DNA of 64,000 nucleotides, taken from assembly GCA_010909165.1 (NCBI GenBank), contig VJWM01000323.1, positions 1 through 64,000 on the forward strand. The letters are read 5' to 3'. The position numbers and the translations under genes are program-made. The notes under the pieces are model-generated. The model saw nothing but the letters and a program-made list of their open reading frames with translations, was not told where the DNA came from and did not search any database. The stretch comes from Anthoceros angustus. Its lineage: Eukaryota > Streptophyta > Anthocerotopsida > Anthocerotales > Anthocerotaceae. This document shows, piece by piece, positions 20,723 through 32,330 of the stretch; position 1 is the stretch's first letter, and each line of letters starts with the position of its first letter.

Positions 20723-21629
20723 GGTGGCTCTTCTTCCCAAGCCAAGGAAGGAAATTACTCCAATTTGAGAGCTTCAAAATTTCACACTCAACAAACCTCT
20801 TCCTTGTTGTGGTAACACACTTCAGACACGTTAGCCCGGCTTGAATTTTCCAGCTGCGCCAACCTCCTCCGTGGTCCTTCTTCCAGGCGTAGCGCCGCCA
20901 CCAATTCACAACGCTCTTCCCGCCTCAATTCCACGCCACGCCTCAAGTGCTCCGCCTTCTTGGCTCGCACACTTCCTCCGTGGGGGCGTGGAGAGCTCCC
21001 TTCGCTTGCACGCGCTTTCTCCTTCCACCGGTCTCCCGCCACTGGTCTTCTTTCTCGGGAGCGCGCTCGCCTCCCGCTTGCGGCGATGGCGCGGCGATGG
21101 CGGCCTTCCTTCCTTCCTGCTCACGCCCAACTCCAGCTCGTCTAGCTTTTGCGAAGTGGAGGGCGCGGTCCAAAACCGCACTTTGCCCCTTTGGATGTCT
21201 CGCCACCGGCGGTGCACAACCCTAGATTGGATTCATCATTCCAAAATCCTAATTCTATCTATTTTCCTATCCTCGCTATTCCTAATTAATCGCTTAATCA
21301 TTTGATATATTTATTCCTATCGATGAGCATATATAGTGGATATCCTCTATTCTAAATTCTAGTTTAGAGCCTTCAGTCTCCCCGATAGTCCGCCTTCCTC
21401 TCACCGACGTAGTGTGTGGCTACGGTAGTGCCACCCATCACCTTCTGACCGCCCTATCTCGCCAAGGGTCATTTTGACCCGCTTTTCCTAAGATATCCTC
21501 TCTTCCCTAAAGATCCTACAACTCCAGCTTCAAGATTTGAAAAATTCAGCATGATCCTTCAATCGTAGCCAAAAAAATCAAACTTGCCGGCTCTTTTGGT
21601 GGTTGCCCAAACTTACGCTCCACACTAGG

Positions 21630-23639
21630 ACAGAGAAGAGGTACAAATGCGAATTTAATGCTTCCCCAGTGTGAAGGCTAGGCGCTGGTGTGACATTGGG
21701 ACGGGTGGAGATCAAAGCAATGCATGGGTATAGCCCATTGGGCCTATGTCAACTTGGAGATGATAGAGGAATGATTTATAAACTTCACTATGCCGCCGGT
21801 GAACTTGAGGAACTAGAGAATAGGGATGCAAGGATCGATCTGTGATGCCCAACACATCCGATGTATATGGAAGGCCGAGGATGACTCGAGGAGGAAGAGG
21901 AAGGCATGGAGCAAGATCCGCCACGGGAGACCTTCTTGCAAAGTGGAGAGCGTGGAGGCCATATAAGAAGTGACCCTACGTCCGTAGGAGGTGTAGAGGG
22001 TGGCCCTACATCCGTAGGATCACCAGGCGTGCGACGGCATCTAGAGGTAATTGAAGGGTTGGTGGTAGCTTGGAGGTGGGCTCATTGCTTGGGGAGACTT
22101 TCTTAGAGGAGGACAGTATAATGCTTGTCAACCCGAGGGTGTGTTGACTAGCTAGATAGGAATGTTGACAGAGCCATTAAGGCTCACATAGGTGAAGTTT
22201 GCTAGAATAGAATTTTACCCAAGATGCTTGGATGTCGAACTTAAAGTCGACAGGGATACACTAGAATAAGGAGTGAGGCAGGGAGGGCGCGTGGGAGGTC
22301 AGTATGTGAGGACCTCCCTATAAAAGGAGGGAGCTTGTGAAGTAAAATTATCGTCTTGCGCCCCAAACTCGCGAGTCCTTTGCTCCTTGTGAAGGAATTT
22401 CGTGCGCCGCAAGCTAACGCAGGTCCGGTAGAGAGAGGAGTTTTGTGGTCGGAGTGCTTGGCGGAGGGCTTGCTTGCGGGCGCCCGCAGTTGCTCCTTGT
22501 GAATGGTTGCCGTGAAATTGCTTTGCTTTGGGTGTGTGGCGATGCCCAAGGAACTCGGCTTGAGGGTAGACTACATGGAAAGACTCGGAGGTTCTCCCGT
22601 GTGCAAACTCATAGCAACCCAAGGAAGAACTTGTTGGCTTGTAGGCGCACTCCTGTCAGTAAGGGCGAGCTAGCTGGAGCTTGAAGTAAGGTTAGATTAG
22701 GAGGATGAGGAGTTGAGTTGAGGTGAGTGTTGAGGAGAATGTGGAGCTCGAATGTTGAGTAGAGGAGTAGGTAGAGATTAGGAGTAAGAAGAAGGCCCAA
22801 GTCGAGCCTAAGGGAGGGGTCCCAAATCGCACCAAACCGAGACCGAAGCGGGCTAAGGTCTCAAAATCACGGGGTGGAGAAGTCGCTACCGTAGGGGGTC
22901 CCTGTGAGAGGCGATGGACCTACCGAGAGGGTGGGACCTGACGTAGGGATGTCGTAGGTCCGGAGCGAGATCTCGAGCAGTGGAGGTGTCGTGGCTGCCA
23001 GGAGTTTTGTGGGCGCCAGTTGTAGTTGGAGCGCCGTGGCCGGAAGTTGGAGAGGCCTTGAACTAGGGCGAGGTAACTATGCGCGCGCCAGTGCCCCCAC
23101 GGTGGTAGGCGCGCTGGGATAGGGTGTCTCCTCCCACGTAGGAATGAGGGTGTGGCCCACCAATCGGATCTCCTACAACTCTCCTACAAGTGGTAGGAGG
23201 GTAGGCCCTACAATTGTTTGTTGTTGGTTGTAGGTCCCGAGGCGGCGATTCGACGGAGCGGGAGCCGCCGAGTTGGTGGTTGAGATGCCAATTGTGGGAA
23301 GGCATGGGAAAGGAATAGTGGAAGATCACGGGTGGTGAAGTCGCTGCAACGTAGGGGGTCCCTACGCAGGCTCGCGACCACCGGGGTGTGGACCCACCGA
23401 GGGGTGTCGCCAGGTAGAGGCGGTGAATTTACGGGCAAGGCAGGTGTAGCCTGAGAGGGAGCGTGAGAGGCCTTGCTTGTTTAGAAGGCCGAGGTAGTGT
23501 GTAGCCGCAGTAGCAGATTTCTCAAGATCCGACTGCTCCACAAGTCTCATGGGACGAAACCCAATGTATTTAAACGACAAAGGGATAAGTGTGGCCACTA
23601 GAGGGTGAATCTCTGAAGCCCCGGGATCTGCCTCCCACA
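21630..23639 (+). repeat. Long-LTR family 2, remainder of the copy split by the solo LTR
   Basis: Continues the copy that starts before 16842. From about 21890 it matches 8165-9700, including 'ccctacgtccgtaggagg', the TATAAAA at 22319-22325, and the end CCCACA at 23639. It has no PBS after it: the next bases are internal family-1 LTR sequence, so the copy is truncated or recombined at its end. Confidence 0.6.
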
Positions 23640-23654
23640 AGAGGTGAGAGCAAA

Positions 23655-24500
23655 AGGAGGGCGGGAGCCAATCCAAAGGACATACCAACCTGAGATGAAG
23701 GACTAGGTATGGTCAAAGGCCATAAATGATGAGCAGGAGAATAGGAAGAGTAGGTGGTGTAAGACTGACATCCTTCGAGGATGATCTTAGGTGAAGTTGC
23801 TAGAATAGAATTTTACCAAGGATCGACAAGAACTTAGATGCCGTGCTTTAAATGTCAAGTGTAGGAAATAATAGAATATTGGAAAAGGTGACCGCAGAGG
23901 GTCACCCAAGGAGGTTGTATGGAAGGCCTCCTATAAGAGGAGGAGGATTTCACAAAGTAAAGTATCATGTCTCGCCCATACTCGCGAGTCCTTTGCCCTT
24001 GTAAAGGAATTTTGTGCCGGTGAGCCAACGTGTCTGCAGAGAGGAAGTCATGTGGTTGGAGTGCTTGGTGGAGGACTTGCTCCCGCAAGTGCCTAAACGA
24101 GTTGCTCCTTGTGAATGGTTGCTGGAAATTGCTTTGCTTTGGGTGTGTGGCAATGCCTGTGGAACTCTTGAGGGTAGGCCACGTGGAAAGACTGGAGGTT
24201 CTCAGCTGTGTCAAACTCATAGCAACCGCCCAAGGAAGAACTTGCCGTGGAGGCCGACCCTGTCAGCCAGGCGGGCAGTCAAAGCCAAGAAGCCCGAATC
24301 CGAGGTTAGAATAGGAGGAAGAGGATGAGGAGATGAGTAGAGGATTAGAGTAGGTGTTAGTGGAAGGCCACAAAGAGCCTAAGGGACGAATCCCAACTGC
24401 AAGTAAAAGGGCGCCCCGAGTGGAGAAGAGTTGGTCTTAGAAGTAGGGACGAAATTGCGTGTGGATCGTGGGGTCCCTCGGCGCCCGTGATAGGCTCGCC
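23655..24500 (+). repeat. Fragment of long-LTR family 1, 3' part
   Basis: Plus-strand match to the minus-strand 3' parts of the two solo LTRs: 'gcaaaaggagg', 'ggtcaaaggccataaatgat', 'gacatcctt', and 'ggcctcctataagaggagg' near 23930. The copy stops around 24500 at unrelated GC-rich sequence. Its last 100 bp (24398-24500) recur at 29098-29190. Confidence 0.6.
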
Positions 24501-24504
24501 GCAA

Positions 24505-26900
24505 CGGACCACCAACGTTGGTCGATATCCGACCGCTGCCGAGTAAGGGCGGTGGCCCGGATCATTGTCCATCGAACCTACTCACCAAGGTGGATCACCT
24601 TGGTGATAATCTGGTATTCGCACGCGCCGCTGGGGAAGAGGGCGGACCGGGAAGGATTCGCCGCTTAGCTGTGGAGGCTCGCAAGCTGGACCGAGAAGCC
24701 TCGCCATCTGGGCCGCCCCCATACCGATCCATGTATGGGGGCATTGAGCTCCTCAAGGAAGGAGAGCTTGAGCGAGCCCGGAAGGACTGAGGCCCCGCCG
24801 AAGTGGAGCGGCAAGGGCGCCGAGGGAGGAGGCCGTCGTCAAGCCAAACGGACGGAGGAGGACGAGGGAGGGATTCCGACTCCATACGCCGAACGGACCC
24901 CTCACCACCTGTGGAAGTATGGGAAGAAATTCCCGCCTCCTCCGTGCCCCAACCAGAGGCCCAGCAGAAAGCCCGACCCAGCAGCCCCCGCACCCCATCA
25001 CTCAGAGCCCGCAGGAGGGAGCCAAGAGACGCAAGACCACTACCAACGGCACCCCGGGCGGTGCATTCTTCCCCGCCACCTGAGTGGCAAGAAGGCGGAG
25101 GAAGTGAGGAGGGGGGGGGACGCGCCTGTGGAGTGGAGGACACAACAGCACATCGAGCCGGGTCCTGCCGAAGGGGCAAAGGCTTGCTCCCGACTCTCAC
25201 CTCCTCCGAGCCCTGTGGAGGAAAAGGGCGAGCTCGCGCCAAAAGGGCCAAGGAGGGGAAGCTCGAGCCAAAGACTCGTGACCTAAGGGTCCCGATTAGG
25301 TCCGAGAACCCTCCCGACTTCGGACACAGATGGAGGTCCTGGACTGAGATGCCCGCCACGACTTTGTGGGAGCCTCATCAGCCGTGGAAGAAACACGGCG
25401 GTCCTGCCACTGGCCATGGACGTATGCTGGGGTCTCATGGATGGCCGAGAAGACCTGTGGAGGTAAGCCACCCGAGGCGCATGGTACCTCCGTGAGCAGC
25501 TGGAGGGAGCCCAGAGGCGAGAAGGAAGGCCAAGCTCGGATTGAGGGAAAACGCCGGGAGGCGAGAGGGAGGTCCGTCCATCCGCAAGGACCGGACTAAA
25601 TTCCTTCACCGAGGAAAGGCCAAGGAGGCCCAAGCGCGAGGACCTCGCAGTGAGGGGCGAGCGCAGAGAAGCGGAGGACGCCCGGGCGCAGCGTAACGGG
25701 CGCGGATCCGCGGAGGCAGACCGACCAGAGCCAAGCCGAGAGGCTCGTGAAGGTGGCCAAGGAGGCGGAGGCCACCGCGATCACGATCACTCGGCGTGAT
25801 CGAACCGGTGGAGGAGGCGGCCGAGAGCCACGCCAATGGCCGAGCAAGTGCGGAGCACCGACAAGCCGGGCAGAACACTGAGGCCAGACCGGAAATCGGG
25901 ACCCTGTGGCATGCAGAGGTAGAAGGGAGGCGTGGAGTTGGAGGACAAGAAGGACACCTTGGAGTTACAACCCAAGACGCCGGAGCAGCAAGGAATTCTC
26001 AATGGGAGAATCCAGACTTCGAGCAGAGATAGAGCGCCCGCCTCAAGATGGAGCAGGAGGTGGCGAGCAAGCGCGACCAACCAGCCCAAGAAGTCGCGAC
26101 AAGGAGATGGAGGATCTCCGACTCGGCCCCGGAGGTGGAGCAAGCAGGCAGGAGATGGAGGACCGCAAGGAGAGACTTTGAGCCGCAGCCCAAACTATCA
26201 TTGAGAGGAATGGTAGTCTCAGGACATGGTCGCGAACGCGACGGAAATAGAGCGCCCGCCTGCTGGCGGACGGCCGAACGGCGAACAGGAGTGACGCCGA
26301 GATGGAAAAGGGCCCGGTGAAGCGCAGCCCGCCGTGTTGCCCACCGTCTGGAGCGGAGATGGCGGAGTTACCGACGGAAGAGGAGGGCCGAAGGACAAGA
26401 AGCCGCTGGTCCACCGAGGAAGTCAAGGGAATGGCGGGCAACAACTAAAACGGAGGAGTTGGAGCAAGTGAGCAACAATGACGACCTGGAGGAGGTGACC
26501 GAGGCGCCGGCACCAAGGAGAAGCAGCCTCCGCCTATCAACCCGGGCGGAGGTGGAGCAACAAGCGGCAAGCTCCCGAGCATCTATGGCGGGGAGTATCG
26601 GTGCTCCGCACACGTGGAAGAGGCAATCCAGCAAGTGGATTCGGACTTTGCCTATTACCACACCGAGCTCCTCTGAGAGGCCTCTCGCCACGCCACAGAC
26701 GGCCCCTGGAAGGCCCTGAGGGGAAGAAGGGCACGGAGACAGGACCCTAGGGGCCCTGCTTGGAGACGACGGCACAAGGAGGGAGCCCCAGGGAGCGGGA
26801 CGCAGCGGACCCCAAGGTAAGTTCACCACCACCCGATCCAAGGGGGTGAGGGCCCAGGGTGCAACGGGGAGCCAACCCGACCAAGACAAGGGTCGGGTAA
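24505..26900 (+). pseudogene. GC-rich retroelement ORF region, unknown product
   Basis: Long protein-like frames on the plus strand: a segment ending PPPYRSMYGGIELLKEGELE (24713-24772), a 230-residue frame 24803-25495 rich in Arg, Pro, Ser and Glu, and later segments around VELEDKKDTLELQPKT (about 25930-25980) that look like a coiled coil. Base composition is far more GC-rich than the surroundings. Several stops. The layout (ORF, then TATA-like site, then LTR end, then PBS) copies the two long-LTR families, so it may be the ORF of a third such family. Confidence 0.4.
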
Positions 26901-27140
26901 GGAGGAGGACCTAGCAAGACGAGGTCCACGGTGAAGGGGTCCGAGTTTGGAGATCGGACCCCACACGGACCGAGGTCCGAACCCGAGACGAGGGGACCCA
27001 CGGCTGACGGAAATAAACCGGACCTTGGAGTTCAGTTCGAGTCGAGACCGACCTCGAGGTCCTGACCCAAGAAGGAGGAGCCCCTTCGACTTACGCTAGG
27101 GGAGCATGCGTGGCCCCACCGAGGGGGACCCACGGAAGGC

Positions 27141-27536
27141 TGTGGAGGATGACGTTGTGGTAACGGCGCCGCCGACCGCCGAGCCCAACCCGATGTGATT
27201 CCGGGAAAGGAGGGGTCCACCGCGGATCATCCGATTGCGATTGTCGGAGATTGGACCACCAATCCCGAACCGGACCTTCCCACCACCGCCGGCGAGATAG
27301 GAGGAGGGAAATAGGATGGTAGGCGGCGATTAGGCATACCGAGTCACCGTAATAGGGGTAATAAAGACGCCGACCGGCGTAGTATAAGAGGGTCTGCCCC
27401 AATAAATCATCTTTCCTTGGTGTTGATGCTGCTCTGCACTCGTGTCTTCCCGATAACGTGAGTCCCGAGTCACCGAAAGGTGCACGACCGGAGGGATCGA
27501 TCGGTCCCGTGACGGACCTAACGTGTTGTGGTGTGT
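27141..27536 (+). repeat. LTR-like end with promoter signals and PBS-like sequence
   Basis: Contains 'gtagtataagagggtctgcc' (TATA-like, about 27377) and AATAAATC at about 27400. Near 27527-27537 it ends in TGTGGTGTGTGCA, followed by GGGAGTGGTGACTGGGGACC, which resembles a Gypsy PBS in form. A start near TGTGGAGGATGACG (27141) is a guess. No second LTR found. Confidence 0.4.
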
Positions 27537-28827
27537 GCAGGGAGTGGTGACTGGGGACCCGTGCTCGTCCCGCAGCCGCGCCACCGAACGGACCGGAACG
27601 TGTGAGCCGGAGGGACTTCGGGAGGGCGTGCGGCGCCCGGACGGAGAGGCCCGGTGGAACGACGGAGGAGGTCCGGACTGTGTAACCCGCGCGTCTTCCC
27701 TTAAGACCGATAAGTGTAGTGTGAGAGAGGAGTGGACGAGAGGTGTGAGAGACGAACGGGAACGGAACGGACGCGAACGGGTCCTTAAACGTTTGGCCAT
27801 ACCGGCCTGTGCGGTGTTGTCGCGAGTAGTTAGACGTGAACTAAGGGGTGTGTGCGTTAGACCGAGTGACGAAGTAAGACTTTAAAATCGCCCGAACGCA
27901 AACGGAGTCCGCTATTCCCTTGGGAACGAACTCCTTCCTACAACGACACGGATTGTGCGCGCTTGCCAAGAAAGTCGGCGCACATGGGCAATCCATAGAG
28001 AAGGTAGAGTCCCCGCCAATCGCTCTAATCTCGAGCCTTTGAAGATCACCGCTATCTCAATTCGATCCGACAGATACCTTTCATGTTTTTCCTGAACATG
28101 TACTCATGAAGTTAAACAGCAGATTTTTATCGCCAGCTTGAAGGCTGAAATCACCGCTACCTTCCTCACCGGATTTCGAAAGAGACTGAATCATTGAGAT
28201 ATCGGGGAGGCGCTTCATTTCCAATAGTCGCCCCTCACAAGCTAATATCTCGCCGATCCGCAGTCTCCGGGTTCCACCAAACGGATTATTGGCCAAAGAT
28301 CCGAATCCAGTTTCCGCCGCTGCGGGTATAATGCCTCATCAAATCAAGCACTGCACTTCAGCACGCAATCTCCCAAGGCCCGCATTCCTACATGCGTGAT
28401 AGCCCAACGTCCAAACAGATCGAGATTTCGCATCCTTCAGCGGGCATCCAAGACCAATTGGCCAGCCGCCACGCCTCGGATCTCACCGCTAGATCGCTGT
28501 CGTGGCGCCTTCGATTTTGTGCGCCCCGATTGGTGGAGAATCGCCCGATCGGCGGGGTGCAGATCCGGTGAGGATTCCGGGCGGCGCTGCTGCCGCTGCT
28601 GCTCGGGCCGAGCCGCCGAATGGTGCCCCGCCGCCGAACTTAAATCGAAGCTTTTTCGGGCGCTTTGACTTCAATGAAAACTCGCTTGGAGTTTCTTTCA
28701 GATGAAACGGCCTCCGCTTCACCGTGTCCGCCTTGATATCAGTTCCCCGGCACCGAGCGCACGTGCCCCTGCTAGCTTGACGTGACTTCTTGGTATCTCG
28801 CCAACTCCTTATAAGTCGCCCTGCCTC
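27537..28827. other. Leader and unrecognised sequence
   Basis: After the PBS-like site comes a GC-rich leader (to about 27900) and then sequence unlike the retroelements around it. A minus-strand frame at 28081-28296 (contains RRLRIGEILACEGRLLEMKR) and an Ala/Gly/Pro-rich frame near 28489-28660 are open but match nothing I know. Possibly captured host DNA. Confidence 0.25.
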
Positions 28828-29096
28828 CCCTACTAGAAAGGGCAGCTTATACATACTGTTGTTGCAATTTTATGTTACATTTAACTTGCAACATCATTTG
28901 AGGCTTGGTATTGTTTGTCATTTCTTTCCCCAAGTGGGCCTACAATCTTAACATTTAACTCGCTCTCTCTCTCCTACTACTACCCTCTTAACTACATCCC
29001 TCTCATATGCATTGTTTATGAATTCCCTCATGCAATTGCAACATGATCGAATAAGGGACCCTCTCTCTCTTCTCTTCCGCTCCCCCATCTTTATTA
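28828..29096 (+). mobile_element. Terminal fragment of the CCCTA-ended TIR element
   Basis: Starts CCCTACTAGAAAGGGCAGC and matches 30446-30722 through 'ccccatctttattacac' with small indels. It has no opposite end and stops at 29096, where LTR sequence begins. Confidence 0.7.
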
Positions 29097-29097
29097 C

Positions 29098-29450
29098 ACT
29101 GCAAGTAAAAGGGCGCCCCGAGTGGAGAAGGTTGGTCTTAAGTAGGGACGAAATCATGGTGTGGATCAGGGGTCCCTGGCGCCCGTGATAGGCTCCTCTA
29201 AGGCAAGGTGACCTGCAATTGTGTTGTGTTGTTGTAGGTCGAGGATTGGTGATTTTTCTGAGCAAAGGTGGGTGAGTGGAGAGAGAGTAGAGGGCCTTGC
29301 TTGTTTAGGAGGTTGAGTTGTGTCACTCAGTAGCGATTGTTTTCAAGACTCGAACTTTCACACGAAGTCTCATGGGACGAAACCCAACGACGATAGTGAT
29401 AAGTGTGGCCGCTAGAGGGGAAGCCTCAAGCCCCGGGTTTTCCTCCCACA
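29098..29450 (+). repeat. Long-LTR family 1, last 350 bp
   Basis: Starts 'ctgcaagtaaaagggcgcc' and ends 'gccccgggttttcctcccaca' at 29450, the family-1 LTR end. The first 95 bp duplicate 24398-24500. The following sequence is not a PBS. Confidence 0.6.
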
Positions 29451-30445
29451 CCCGATGATGACGCACATCATACCACAGTCCCCAAATGGTTTGTGGATAG
29501 TCGATGGTCGCTGTTAGTCCGCACTCACGCTTGATGCCAACATGACCACAAGAGGCGCTTGACCTACCGGGATCGTGTCACCAAATCATGGCGTGTTGCG
29601 TGAAGGTTGGAGGAGGCGGGTGCAGACCTCACCAAGGATCCCTCGTGGTGTTCCTTGTACACCAAGGAACATGAATCAGATTCCACTGCGGGGATGAGTC
29701 CAGTACGTGGCCACGCCATGAAGAAGCGGATAATTCCCATGCATGCTAAGGCCGGGTTGTTTCAATTGAGGAAGGAGGGTGTTCACGGAAATCCCTCGTG
29801 GCCGATGCACCTTTCAAAGGAGAGAAGGGAGGTCACAAGCACGGGCCATTCCACCCCAAACCATTGAGCGAACATTTGTGGCGCTTAGGGACATGCAATG
29901 GTGGGTTTTGCAGAAGGCGTGCAAGGAGTTCCTTTATCAAGAGCAACTCCGACGCGTGTCACGGGACTTCAAGCCATGCCGCAACAAGCAGCGCGTATAC
30001 CAATGTCCAAGGCCAATTTCCATGAGCAACGTTATCGCTCGAGAATGGGAGGCGAGCAAGAGATATTTCTCGCCTCCCGTGGGACTTAGGTGTCAGAAAG
30101 GACAAGGTCATCACGCATATAATGGGAGCGCGATATCGGTGTTGTTTGCAAGCTTTTCAAGAGTATACCGTGATCGGCTCAGAGGCACGAGGAGTTGAAG
30201 AGCGTGGTGTTGCAATGCACCGTGGATGGGTTAAGAGGAATCAGCGACAACCATCTACATTCGGGAGCCGTTCGGATGGATAATGCCAAGTGAAAGGTTG
30301 CCAAACGTTGATGTGTTCCACAGGACACGCTCAAAGTTGGAGATCCACCCTGATCGCTGGATATGACACCCCATCTAGTATGAAGTTCGGTGTCGCATCC
30401 TTATTTTCTGACTCTCTGGAGGACCAACTTCCCGAAGGTTAGGAT
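29451..30445 (+). other. Unrecognised sequence with a 139-residue ORF
   Basis: The plus-strand frame 29779-30198 contains VALRDMQWWVLQKACKEFLY and ends at a stop; overlapping frames continue similar composition on both sides, so this may be a broken larger gene, possibly retroelement. No domain recognised. The last three bases, GAT, are the duplication of the following TIR element. Confidence 0.25.
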
Positions 30446-30892
30446 CCCTACTAGAAAGGGCAGCCTATGTTACAGTTGTTGTTGCAATTTTATGTTATAC
30501 TTCTAACTTGCAACATCATTTGGAGGCTTGGTATTAAGTTTGTCATTTCTTTCCCCAAGTGGGCCTACAATCTTAACACGAACTCGCTCTCTCTCCTACC
30601 ACTTCACCCTCTTAACTACATCCCTCTCATATGCATTGTTTATGAATTCCTCATGCAATTGCAACATGATCAATAAGGACCCTCTCTTCTTCCATTCCCC
30701 ATCTTTATTACACCCCATTGGGAGTACAATTAGTTAAGGTTTTTCCTAGCGCTTTCTTTGCACTCTCTTCACAACTATTTGTTAATGGTGCCTGCATCAA
30801 TATCACAAGAACATGCCCATTAAGTCACCTTTAAAGGTGACCTAAACATAATATTATTTATATGTCTAAGTTCAGGTCCGAGGCTCACTCTG

Positions 30893-31285
30893 CTGAGGCA
30901 AGGAGGAGAAGGAGGGAGAGGAGGAAGGGAGAGGAGGTGGAGGAGGAGAGGAGGAGAGGAGGAAGGGAGAGGCAAGGAGGAAATAGGGAGAGGGATCCGA
31001 GGTAGAGGAGGAGGAGGAGGAGGAGGAGGAGGAGGAGGAGGAGAGGCAATGAGGAAAGGGGAGAGGGATCCGAGGTAGAGGAGGAGGAGGAGGAGGAGGA
31101 GGAGGAGGAGAGGAGGGCAGAGGGAAGGAGGAGGAGGGAAAGCGAAAGGAGAGGGGAGATTATAAGGAGGAGGAGGGAAGATGGAAAGAAGAGGAGCAAG
31201 AGGAGGGAGAGGGAAGGAAGAGGAGGGGAGGGAGAAGAGGAGGGTAGATGGAAAGGAGGAGGGAGGGAGAGGGAAAGAAAGAGGC
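30893..31285 (+). repeat. GGA/GA-rich purine array 1
   Basis: Nearly pure purine on the plus strand, built of GGA triplets with GAGA and GGGA interruptions. Followed by the block 'gctccatgccgtgga...' that also follows array 2. Confidence 0.9.
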
Positions 31286-31499
31286 CCGCTCCATGCCGTG
31301 GATTTCAAGTAAAGACCCGCAAGTCGTGATTTCTAGTCTCAATTTTTCACCGATGCGTAACTGTGACATGACGAGGTGACGGATGGTGGCGTATGATCAC
31401 GTGTACACCCGCAGCATCTTGTACTTCCAATATCGTGATTTCCTCTCAAATTTTCAGCGTAATTAGCTAGTGTCATTTGATGTTAGAGAAGGCGATAGG

Positions 31500-32330
31500 C
31501 AAGGAGGAAAAGGGGACGGGATCCGAGGTAGATAAGGAGGAGGAGGAGGAGGAGCAGGAGAGTCAAGGAGGAGGGAGAGAGGGATCTGAGGAGGAGGAGG
31601 AGGAGGAGGAGGAGGAGGAGGAGGAGGAGGAGGAGGAGGGAGGAGGAGGAGGAGGAGGAGGAGGAGGAGGAGGAGGAGGAGGAGGAGGAGGAGGAGGAGG
31701 AGGAGGAGGGAGGAGGAGGAGGAGGAGGAGGAGGAGGAGGAGGAGGAGGAGGAGGAGGAGGAGGAGGAGGAGGAGGAGGAGGAGGAGAGGAGGAGGAGGA
31801 GGAGAGGAGGAGGAGGAGGAGGAGGAGGAGGAGGAGGAGGAGGAGGAGGAGGAGGAGGAGGAGGAGGAGGAGGAGAGGAGGGAGGAGGAGGAGGAGGAGG
31901 AGGAGGAGGAGGAGGAGGAGGAGGAGGAGGAGGAGGAGAGGAGGAGGAGGAGGAGGAGGAGGAGGAGAGGAGGAGGAGGAGGAGGAGGAGGAGGAGGAGG
32001 AGGAGGAGGAGGAGAGGAGGAAATGGAGGAGGAGAGGAGGAGGAGGAGGAGAGGAGGAGGAGGAGGAGGAGGAGGAAGGAGGGAGAGGGAAGAGGAGGAG
32101 GAGGAGGAGAGGCAAGGAGGAAAAGGGGAGAGGAGGAAGAGGGAGGAGGAGGAGGAGGAAGGAGGGAGGAAGGAGGGAGGAAGGAGGGGAGATGGAAGAA
32201 GGAGGAGGAAGGAGGGAGGAAGGAGGGGAGATGGAAGAAGGAGGAGGAGGGAGGAAGGAGGGAGGAAGGAGGGAGGAAGGAGGGGGGAGATGGAAGAAGG
32301 AGGAGGGAGAGGGAAGGAAGAGGAGGAGGC
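31500..32330 (+). repeat. GGA trinucleotide array 2
   Basis: About 830 bp of almost uninterrupted GGA with occasional one-base phase slips. Long open frames run through it in several frames (poly-Glu, poly-Gly, poly-Arg, or Pro/Leu/Ser on the other strand), but these come from the triplet repeat and are not genes. Confidence 0.97.

Larger units (their letters stand above)
16842..21624 (-). mobile_element. Solo LTR of long-LTR family 1 (4.78 kb)
   Basis: On the minus strand it starts TGTGGAGCGTAAGTTTGGGC and ends CCCTACCACA, flanked by the 5-bp direct repeat CTAGG (16837-16841, 21625-21629). No PBS, pol or second LTR lies inside, so one LTR left after recombination is the simplest reading. 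That the two ends belong to one LTR is supported by the nested Gypsy, where a CCACA end precedes a PBS and a TGTGG start follows a PPT. Inside, in order: TATA-like site near 21330, the long ORF from 20722, palindromes, and a second TATA-like site near 17670 followed by about 820 bp. Confidence 0.7.

Noticed and set aside
24595-25359. 254-codon minus-strand frame
   Set aside because: Antisense to the GC-rich plus-strand ORF; high GC makes stops rare. The plus frame has the more protein-like composition, though I cannot exclude the reverse.
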